DNA from: JANNAV01 sp031384695
GTDB lineage: Bacteria > Pseudomonadota > Alphaproteobacteria > Rhodobacterales > Rhodobacteraceae
DNA length: 17,239 bases
Assembly: GCA_031384695.1 (NCBI GenBank)
Contig: JANNAV010000135.1
Location: forward strand, 1-17,239
Reading direction: 5' to 3'
Shown here: piece by piece, positions 1 to 5,220 of the stretch
Numbering within the stretch: the stretch's first letter is position 1
Layout of the letters: every line of letters starts with the position of its first letter
Position numbers and translations under genes: made by a program
The notes under the pieces: model-generated
What the model saw: the letters and a program-made list of their open reading frames with translations, nothing else
The model's database searches: none
What the model was told of the DNA's origin: nothing

Positions 1-2
1 TC

Positions 3-203
3 AACAAGTTCGGCAAGCAAGAGGCCGACGGGCGCGGCTTTCGCCCGTTGATCGGCGAGGCGTTGCAGATGGGCGTGCCGGTGCTGACCTCGGTTTCGGG
101 GGCCAACCGCGCGGGGTTTGAAGGATTTGCCGGTGGGATAGGGGTGGAAGTGGCGGCTGACCCTGAGGCGCTGATGGCGTGGTGCACGGGGCTGATGGGT
201 TAG
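3..203 (+). CDS. C-terminal fragment of a DUF2478-like protein (5' end outside window)
   Basis: An open frame runs in from the left edge and stops with TAG at 201-203, giving the last 66 residues of a protein. The visible part begins NKFGKQEADGRGFR and continues with a 'GVPVLTSVSGANRAGFEGFAGG' type segment, ending in an acidic/tryptophan-containing tail. This pattern matches my memory of the C-terminus of DUF2478 proteins, small P-loop NTPase-like proteins often encoded near molybdate or tungstate genes in alphaproteobacteria. That fits the tungstate transporter 1.4 kb downstream, although an unrelated-looking gene separates them. The N-terminal nucleotide-binding part is not in the window, so the family call rests on the tail alone. 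No catalytic role can be read from it. Confidence 0.6.
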   Translation, partial: NKFGKQEADGRGFRPLIGEALQMGVPVLTSVSGANRAGFEGFAGGIGVEVAADPEALMAWCTGLMG

Positions 204-445
204 GGTTTGGATGGGGGCATAAGACCCAAGGGTGCCGGGGCCGGTTTGAGCGCCGCGAAGGTGGGGATGGCGGATGTGCGGACGGAGCGGACGTTCGCTG
301 CGCTTGCAGTATAGGCTGACCTGAGCCCGAGAAGTGTGTGTGAAGCGGAGTATGCAGAATCTGGTTGGCCAGCCAATCGGGACGGTTGTGGTCGACATGT
401 TTCTAGGAAATGTATGGAACGTGACGCCCAAAGTTGAGATCAATC
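204..445. other. Intergenic region with eroded-looking sequence
   Basis: No convincing gene is seen between the DUF2478-like stop and the orphan gene. The first half is GC-rich like the flanking chromosome, and base composition shifts toward AT after about position 330. A short inverted repeat, TTGGC-CA-GCCAA, lies at about 374-385 and could be an operator for the downstream gene. No clear terminator or promoter hexamers were recognised. Confidence 0.4.
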
Positions 446-1297
446 ATGCTGAACCTTGATCCTGTAGTTTCCAAAATTGAAGAGCTTGTGAAAGAAGATA
501 CTGAAGCGAGTATCACCTATGCGGCGTTGGAGTGCCGTCTGGCAATTGAGCGAATTTGTTATGAACGCCTTCGTTTGGCGCACGACTACATTTCTCACGA
601 CGACCTTAAGAAATGGCAGCCGAGTGATATTGTCAGAGTCCTTATTCAGCAAGTGGATTCTCAGGTGGCTGAGACGATCACGATATCTATTTCTACGGCT
701 CCCGGACCGGAAGGGGCACAAGAGCCTACCCTCGAAGAGTATCAGGCTATGGAATTTGTGCCAATTGGCACCCAGGTTGGCTTCAACCCCAAAAAGCTGG
801 GCAGCCTCTGGAACGCTTTGGCAAAGCTGGCGCTGCATGTCAGCCTCCCCGTTAGCAAGGCGGATACTCTACCCCACTACGGGAATAAGGACGAAATCAA
901 GAAAAAGGTTTACGAAACACTTGCAGAGATCAAGTGCATTGGCGAGGGAACGCTCGTTTCGACTGGCATGGGTGAAGAATTGTCATTCACCTGCTTTTGC
1001 GGCTCAAAGAACAAGCGACGGTTCGAACTTCTCACTGATGGGCAAATCCTAAGTTGCATTAATCCAGCCTGTATTGAGAGCTATAACTTCTTGAAATCTA
1101 ACCATATATTCGAGCGGAGAACCTTCGAGATTTCTTGTCGAGCATGTGGCACTCAACATGACGTACCCAAGAAAATGATTGAGACGCTGCGCACCGATCA
1201 ACATATCCATATCGATTGTGAGGGGTGCGGGGAGACTATTCACGTGTCATGGCGCGCAATGCAGACACAGAGAGCGAAGTCAGAAAGTCTGGAATGA
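446..1297 (+). CDS. Orphan protein with two C-terminal zinc-ribbon-like cysteine modules
   Basis: I do not recognise the family. The ATG at 446 gives 283 residues; a TTG at 434 would add four. Residues about 1-160 look helical, with an AALECRLAIERICYERLRLAH segment containing an Arg-x4-His spacing. This is loosely reminiscent of HEPN-type folds but not diagnostic. The C-terminal third holds eight cysteines in two groups: Cys183-x-Cys185 with Cys204-x4-Cys209, then Cys231-x2-Cys234 with Cys258-x2-Cys261, the typical spacing of tandem zinc ribbons. There is no signal peptide or membrane segment, so it is probably cytoplasmic. Its GC content is near 50% or lower by eye (one sampled 60-base line is about 37%) against about 65-70% in neighbours, and it uses A/T-ending codons. 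Both points suggest horizontal acquisition. It stands alone, with non-coding flanks on both sides. The ribosome-binding site is weak. Confidence 0.75.
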   Translation: MLNLDPVVSKIEELVKEDTEASITYAALECRLAIERICYERLRLAHDYISHDDLKKWQPSDIVRVLIQQVDSQVAETITISISTAPGPEGAQEPTLEEYQAMEFVPIGTQVGFNPKKLGSLWNALAKLALHVSLPVSKADTLPHYGNKDEIKKKVYETLAEIKCIGEGTLVSTGMGEELSFTCFCGSKNKRRFELLTDGQILSCINPACIESYNFLKSNHIFERRTFEISCRACGTQHDVPKKMIETLRTDQHIHIDCEGCGETIHVSWRAMQTQRAKSESLE

Positions 1298-1363
1298 CCT
1301 GCTAGAAACGACTCGATTTCAGCTAGCTACAGTCACGCTACGCGCCAAAGTCTGCCGTGGGCT

Positions 1364-1383
1364 GGGTGCGGCGCGCCGCACCC
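1364..1383. repeat. Perfect 20-bp GC palindrome
   Basis: GGGTGCGGCG is followed directly by its exact reverse complement. Flanking GCT (1361-1363) and AGC (1386-1388) extend the symmetry with a two-base bulge. No T-run follows, so it is not a standard intrinsic terminator. It lies 66 bases after the orphan gene's stop and may be a processing structure, a protein site or the scar of an insertion. Confidence 0.6.
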
Positions 1384-1492
1384 GCAGCGTTCGAAGTGGG
1401 ACTGTGTGTCCGCAAAGCGCCCAGAGCGGCAATCTAAATCACTGCCACAAAGACTGCACCACATGAAACCTGCCCGCTATGCCGATGGGCGG

Positions 1493-1524
1493 GGGCTTGG
1501 CAAGGGGTAGGGTTTCGCGCAGAA
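1493..1524 (+). repeat. Direct repeat copy A, upstream of tupBCA
   Basis: Starts GGGCTTGGCAA and ends GGTTTCGCGCAGAA. It matches the copy at 3804-3835 at 27 of 32 aligned positions without gaps (counted by eye). It lies 87 bases before the tupB start. Confidence 0.55.
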
Positions 1525-1611
1525 GGCGGGCTGGGGATTGGGGAGGTTTTGGATGGTTCGGGGTGGTGGTTTGGGGCTGGGTTTGCGGGCGGTTGGGTGC
1601 GGCGGGCGGGT

Positions 1612-2316
1612 ATGACGGATTTGCTGGCGGGGCTTGGGGCGGCGTTTGGGTTGCTGTTCTCGGGCGACGGGGATCTGTTGCAGATCGTGGGGCTGTCGTT
1701 GCGGGTCAGTCTGGGGGCAACTATTGTGGCGAGCCTGATCGGGTTGCCGCTGGGGGCGTGGCTGGCAATCAACCGGTTTGCCGGGCGGCGGATGGTGATT
1801 GCCACGCTGAACGCGCTGATGGGCCTGCCGCCTGTGGTGGTGGGGCTGATGGTTTATGTGGTGTTTTCAAGGGCGGGGCCTTTGGGAGTGCTGGGGTTGT
1901 TGTTCACGCCGACGGTGATGGTGGTGGCGCAGGTGATCATCATCACACCGCTGATCGCCTCGATCGCGCATCAGGCGATCAGGGAGTTGTGGGCGGATTA
2001 CCATGATCTGCTGATCTCGCTGAACACCACGCGGTTGCAGCGGATCAGGGCATTGCTGTGGGATGGCAGGCGGGCGCTGCTGACCGCATCGCTTGCGGGC
2101 TTTGGCCGGGCGATTGGCGAGGTGGGGGCGGTGATGGTGGTGGGGGGCAATATTGATCATGCCACGCGGGTGCTGACGACGGCGATTGCGCTGGAAACCG
2201 GCAAGGGCAATTTTGCGATGGCGCTGGCGTTGGGGATCGTGCTGATCGCGCTCGCCTTGGCGGTGAATCTGGCGGTGCATGCCCTGTCGCGCACCGAGCG
2301 GGGCAGCCGGTGGTAG
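1612..2316 (+). CDS. tupB: Tungstate ABC transporter permease TupB
   Basis: Inner-membrane permease of a tungstate (WO4 2-) importer; two copies would form the channel driven by TupC and fed by TupA. The 234-residue length suits TupB. Several hydrophobic segments are visible, roughly residues 20-45, 60-83, 90-115 and a C-terminal span at about 200-225. The cytoplasmic coupling loop with the conserved Gly of the EAA motif reads as LAGFGRAIGEVGAVMVVGGN at about residues 162-181, a form characteristic of TupB/ModB-type permeases. I chose ATG 1612 because it starts at a normal N-terminus; the frame is open upstream to a TTG at 1549, but that extension is Gly/Trp-rich and unlike the family. The 3' end overlaps tupC by 7 bases. 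Specificity for W rather than Mo is inherited from the TupA call. Confidence 0.88.
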   Translation: MTDLLAGLGAAFGLLFSGDGDLLQIVGLSLRVSLGATIVASLIGLPLGAWLAINRFAGRRMVIATLNALMGLPPVVVGLMVYVVFSRAGPLGVLGLLFTPTVMVVAQVIIITPLIASIAHQAIRELWADYHDLLISLNTTRLQRIRALLWDGRRALLTASLAGFGRAIGEVGAVMVVGGNIDHATRVLTTAIALETGKGNFAMALALGIVLIALALAVNLAVHALSRTERGSRW

Positions 2317-3005
2317 CGCTGGAGGCGGTGGAGATCTGGCGGGCCGGCCGGCGGATTCTGGGGCCATTGTCGCTGGGGCTGGCGGCGGACGGGGTGACGA
2401 TCCTCATAGGCCCCAATGGCAGCGGCAAGACCAGTCTGCTGAGGGCGCTGCACGGGTTGGAGCGGATCAGCGGCGGGCGGATCCTCTGGCCGGGCGATGC
2501 GGCCACATTGCGGGCGCGGCAGGCGTTTGTGTTTCAGACCCCGGTGCTGATGCGGCGCTCGGTGGTGGATTGCATCGCGTATCCGTTGATATTGCTGGGG
2601 GAAAGCCGGGCTGCGGCGCGGGCGAAGGCGGCGGCGATAGCGGGCGGCATGGGGCTTGGGGCGGCACTTTACCGGCCCGCCTCGGTGCTTTCGGGGGGGG
2701 AGCGGCAGAAGATGGCCCTCGCCCGTGCACTGATCCGGGGGCCGGAAGTGCTGTTTCTGGATGAGCCTTGCGCCAATCTGGACACCACCTCCACCCGCGA
2801 GATCGAGGCGCTGCTGTCCCGTGCCCGTGCGGGTGGCACGCGGATCATCATGTCGACCCATGATCTGGGGCAGGCGCGGCGGCTTGCCGATGACGTTGTT
2901 CTGCTGCATGAAGGCGCCGTCATCGAACAGGGCGACCGGCGGTTCTTTGATGGCCCTGCAACCCAAGCGGGGCGCGCATTTCTGAATGGAGAGCTGTTAT
3001 CATGA
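2310..3005 (+). CDS. tupC: Tungstate ABC transporter ATP-binding protein TupC
   Basis: ATPase subunit powering tungstate import at the cytoplasmic face. The 231 residues show a complete nucleotide-binding domain: Walker A GPNGSGKT at 34-41, Q-loop Gln76, signature LSGGERQ at 127-133, Walker B VLFLDEP at 147-153 and the switch His184 in MSTHDL. There is no C-terminal molybdate-binding (TOBE/MOP) extension, which fits TupC rather than the longer ModC. The GTG start at 2310 overlaps the tupB stop, giving translational coupling, and the gene's own stop overlaps the tupA start as ATGA. A run of eight G residues at 2693-2700 lies inside the signature motif; a slip there would destroy the protein. 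Confidence 0.9.
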   Translation: MVALEAVEIWRAGRRILGPLSLGLAADGVTILIGPNGSGKTSLLRALHGLERISGGRILWPGDAATLRARQAFVFQTPVLMRRSVVDCIAYPLILLGESRAAARAKAAAIAGGMGLGAALYRPASVLSGGERQKMALARALIRGPEVLFLDEPCANLDTTSTREIEALLSRARAGGTRIIMSTHDLGQARRLADDVVLLHEGAVIEQGDRRFFDGPATQAGRAFLNGELLS

Positions 3006-3799
3006 GACTATCACGCTTTGTGGCAAGCCTTGCGGTGGCTTTTTGGGCGCAGGGTGCTGTGGCCGAGGATTTCAAGCTGGCCGTGACCACGTCGTTTGAC
3101 AGTTCGGGTTTGGCGGAGGTGTTGTTGCCCGCGATTGCCGCCGATCTGGGGTTGCGCGTGCAGTTGCTGGTGGTGGGCACGGGGCAGGCGCTTGAACTTG
3201 GGGAGGCGGGGGATGTGGACGCGGTGCTGGTGCATTCGAAGGCTGCGGAGGAAGAGTTTGTGGCGGCGGGCCATGCCACCCACCGGCGCGAGATCATGTA
3301 CAATGATTATGTGGTGATCGGGCCCAAGGCCGATCCGGCGGGGGCGGCTGCGGCGGGGGCGGCGAAGGATGCGTTTGCGGCGATTGCCAGGGCGGAGGCG
3401 CCGTTTGTCAGCCGGGGTGACGATTCGGGGACGCATAAGGCCGAGTTGAAGCTGTGGAAATCGGCGGGGATCGAGCCTGCGGGGGCGTGGTACAGCGCCG
3501 TAGGGCAAGGCATGGGGGCGGCGCTGAACACGGCGGCGGGGCTTGATGCCTATATCCTGTCGGACCGCGCAAGCTGGCTGACCTTTGGCAACAAGGCGGG
3601 GCTGGTGTTGCTGTTTCAGGGCGATAAGGCGTTGTTCAATCAATACAGCTATTTGCCGGTGAACCCCGCGAAGCATCCACATGTGAAGGCGGTGGCGGCG
3701 ATGCGGCTGGAGGAGTGGCTGACCGGGCCGAAAGCGAAGGCGCTGATCGACGGGTACAAGATCGAGGGGCAGACGCTGTTTGTGTTCAACGCGGAGTAG
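3002..3799 (+). CDS. tupA: Tungstate-binding periplasmic protein TupA
   Basis: Periplasmic receptor that captures tungstate and delivers it to TupBC, supplying tungsten for enzymes such as W-dependent formate or aldehyde oxidoreductases (pathway inferred; none of these enzymes is in the window). The 265-residue protein has a Sec signal peptide with likely cleavage after AVA (residues 19-21). Family hallmarks are visible in order: TTSFDSSG at 29-36, VGTGQAL at 58-64, DVDAVLVH at 71-78, MYNDYVVIGP at 99-108, SRGDDSGTH at 137-145 and GQGMGAALN at 168-176. These are the TupA-type oxyanion contacts and differ from ModA. GGAGAG at 2988-2993 is its ribosome-binding site, and the start overlaps tupC by 4 bases. 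The gene order B-C-A places the receptor last, where many Tup operons have it first. Confidence 0.92.
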   Translation: MRLSRFVASLAVAFWAQGAVAEDFKLAVTTSFDSSGLAEVLLPAIAADLGLRVQLLVVGTGQALELGEAGDVDAVLVHSKAAEEEFVAAGHATHRREIMYNDYVVIGPKADPAGAAAAGAAKDAFAAIARAEAPFVSRGDDSGTHKAELKLWKSAGIEPAGAWYSAVGQGMGAALNTAAGLDAYILSDRASWLTFGNKAGLVLLFQGDKALFNQYSYLPVNPAKHPHVKAVAAMRLEEWLTGPKAKALIDGYKIEGQTLFVFNAE

Positions 3800-3803
3800 C
3801 TGA

Positions 3804-3835
3804 GGGCTTGGCAAAGGTGCCGGTTTCGCGCAGAA
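3804..3835 (+). repeat. Direct repeat copy B, downstream of tupA
   Basis: Partner of the repeat at 1493-1524. It begins 5 bases after the tupA stop and ends 24 bases before the tgt start, just upstream of the tgt ribosome-binding site. A third, 15-base partial match (GTGCCGGTTTCGCGC) is at 17101-17115. Confidence 0.55.
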
Positions 3836-3859
3836 CCCCCCCGATAACGGGAGGCCGCA

Positions 3860-5005
3860 ATGGCAGATGAAACCGGCGCAAAATCCTTTGGCTTTGCCCT
3901 GCGGGCAACGGATGGGCGGGCGCGTACCGGCGTGATCACCACGCCGCGCGGCGAGGTTCGCACGCCCGCATTCATGCCGGTGGGGACGGCGGCGACGGTG
4001 AAGGCGATGCTGCCGGAAAACGTCCGCGCCACGGGTGCCGATATCTTGCTGGGCAACACCTATCATTTGATGCTGCGCCCCACCGCCGAGCGGATCGCCG
4101 GGCTGGGCGGGTTGCACAAATTCATGAACTGGGACCGGCCTATCCTGACCGATTCCGGCGGCTTTCAGGTGATGAGCCTGACGGGTTTGCGCAAGTTGAC
4201 TGAGGCGGGGGTGACCTTCAAGTCGCACATCGACGGATCATCGCATATGCTGTCGCCCGAGCGGAGCATGGAGATACAGGCGTTGCTGGGGTCTGATATC
4301 GTGATGTGCTTTGATGAATGCACGCCCTATCCGGCCAGTGAAGCGGTGGCGCGGGCCTCGATGGAGATGTCGATGCGCTGGGCGGCACGGTCGCGGGCAG
4401 CGTTTGGCGACCGGCCGGGGCACGCGCTGTTTGGCATCCAGCAGGGCAGCACTTTTGCCGATCAGCGGGCGGAAAGTGCGGGTGCGCTGCGCGAGATCGG
4501 CTTTGACGGTTATGCCGTGGGCGGCCTTGCGGTGGGCGAGGGGCAGGAGATGATGTTCGGCGTGCTGGATTATGCGCCCGCCATGCTGCCCGAGGATAAG
4601 CCGCGCTATCTTATGGGGGTGGGCAAGCCCGATGACATCGTGGGCGCGGTGGAGCGCGGGATTGACATGATGGACTGCGTGCTGCCCTCGCGCTCTGGCC
4701 GGACGGGGCAGGCGTTCACCCGGCGCGGGGTGGTGAACATCAAGAACGCGCGGCATCAGAATGATCCGCGCCCGCTCGATGAGGCTTGTGGCTGCCCGGC
4801 CTGCCGCAGCTATTCGCGCGCCTATCTGCACCATGTGACGCGCAGCCACGAGATCATCGGCGCCATGCTGATGACATGGCATAATCTGCATTATTATCAG
4901 GCATTGATGCAGGGGTTGCGCGATGCGATTGCGGCAGGTGCGCTTGCCGGTTTTGTGAAATCCTTCCACGCTTTGCGCGGCGCGGGCGATATCGAGCCGA
5001 TGTGA
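3860..5005 (+). CDS. tgt: Queuine tRNA-ribosyltransferase (tRNA-guanine transglycosylase)
   Basis: Exchanges guanine-34 in the anticodon of Asp, Asn, His and Tyr tRNAs for the queuosine precursor preQ1. The 381 residues are of full family length. Visible features: LTDSGGFQ at 96-103 with the substrate-binding/acid-base Asp98; the preQ1-recognition region GIQQGS at 192-197 and VGGLAVGE at 220-227; nucleophile Asp272 in DMMDCVLPSRSGR; and the zinc site Cys310, Cys312, Cys315 plus His341 (CGCPAC and TWHNLHYY). All catalytic and metal residues are present. GGGAGG at 3849-3854 is a strong ribosome-binding site fixing the ATG at 3860. The partner queA is not in the window. The 60-base gap from tupA could allow read-through from the tup operon. 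Confidence 0.97.
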   Translation: MADETGAKSFGFALRATDGRARTGVITTPRGEVRTPAFMPVGTAATVKAMLPENVRATGADILLGNTYHLMLRPTAERIAGLGGLHKFMNWDRPILTDSGGFQVMSLTGLRKLTEAGVTFKSHIDGSSHMLSPERSMEIQALLGSDIVMCFDECTPYPASEAVARASMEMSMRWAARSRAAFGDRPGHALFGIQQGSTFADQRAESAGALREIGFDGYAVGGLAVGEGQEMMFGVLDYAPAMLPEDKPRYLMGVGKPDDIVGAVERGIDMMDCVLPSRSGRTGQAFTRRGVVNIKNARHQNDPRPLDEACGCPACRSYSRAYLHHVTRSHEIIGAMLMTWHNLHYYQALMQGLRDAIAAGALAGFVKSFHALRGAGDIEPM

Positions 5006-5019
5006 AACCGCAACGATAA

Positions 5020-5039
5020 AGGTTTTCGCAACAAAACCT
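5020..5039 (+). terminator. Stem-loop after tgt
   Basis: AGGTTTT (5020-5026) pairs perfectly with AAAACCT (5033-5039) around a six-base loop, 14 bases after the tgt stop. There is no downstream T-run, so it is a weak or factor-assisted terminator, or a 3'-end protecting hairpin. Confidence 0.45.
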
Positions 5040-5043
5040 GCCG

Positions 5044-5056
5044 ATTGATCATCAAT
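5044..5056. promoter_or_regulatory. 13-bp perfect palindrome upstream of lon
   Basis: ATTGAT-C-ATCAAT, a 6-1-6 palindrome, lies between the tgt stem-loop and the candidate lon promoter, about 62 bases before the proposed -35 element. Its shape suits a dimeric regulator, but the regulator is unknown. Confidence 0.35.
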
Positions 5057-5117
5057 TGCCGCCGATTGCCTGCTTGCCTCAATTTCGCGTGCGGCGCATG
5101 ATCTTGGGGGTCAGGTG

Positions 5118-5148
5118 GTTGACACCCCCCAAAAGCAGCCCCAGATAT
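5118..5148 (+). promoter_or_regulatory. Candidate heat-shock (RpoH-type) promoter of lon
   Basis: GTTGAC at 5118-5123, a 15-base spacer and CCCCAGATAT at 5139-5148 resemble the sigma-32 consensus (CTTGAA, 13-17 bases, CCCCATnTA). Transcription would start near 5155, leaving a leader of about 65 bases before the lon ATG. lon is a known RpoH target in many proteobacteria. The match is imperfect and was found by eye. Nearby, CCCCA/TGGGG (5139-5152) and GGGGGTCA/TGACaCCCCC (5106-5129) form inverted repeats over the same stretch. Confidence 0.4.
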
Positions 5149-5220
5149 GGGGAACTGAAGTGGGGAAAGCCGTGCTGCCGAATGCCGGGGTTGCGCTTTC
5201 CTGCCAGATAAGGAAACCAG

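Larger units (their letters stand above)
1298..1611. other. Gene-free interval between the orphan gene and tupB
   Basis: This 314-base stretch carries no ORF I trust. It holds a perfect 20-bp palindrome at 1364-1383 and one copy of a 32-bp direct repeat at 1493-1524. From about 1480 it is extremely G-rich on the plus strand. The promoter of the tungstate operon should lie here, but I could not identify clear hexamers or a ModE/TunR-like operator. Confidence 0.5.

Noticed and set aside
446..1297. Calling the orphan gene a HEPN-type toxin or defence nuclease
   Set aside because: The Arg-x4-His spacing occurs, but the flanking residues do not fit the usual motif and no antitoxin or partner gene is adjacent.
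1361..1388. Intrinsic terminator at the 20-bp palindrome
   Set aside because: Strong stem but no loop sequence and no T-tract on either strand, so kept only as an unexplained palindrome.
1179..1466. 95-residue frame after the orphan gene
   Set aside because: Most of its first half overlaps the zinc-ribbon gene in another frame, it has no recognisable motif, and no ribosome-binding site is evident.
1479..2006. Gly-rich plus-strand frame overlapping tupB
   Set aside because: It is a frame-shifted reading of tupB and its G-rich leader, with no homology-like features.
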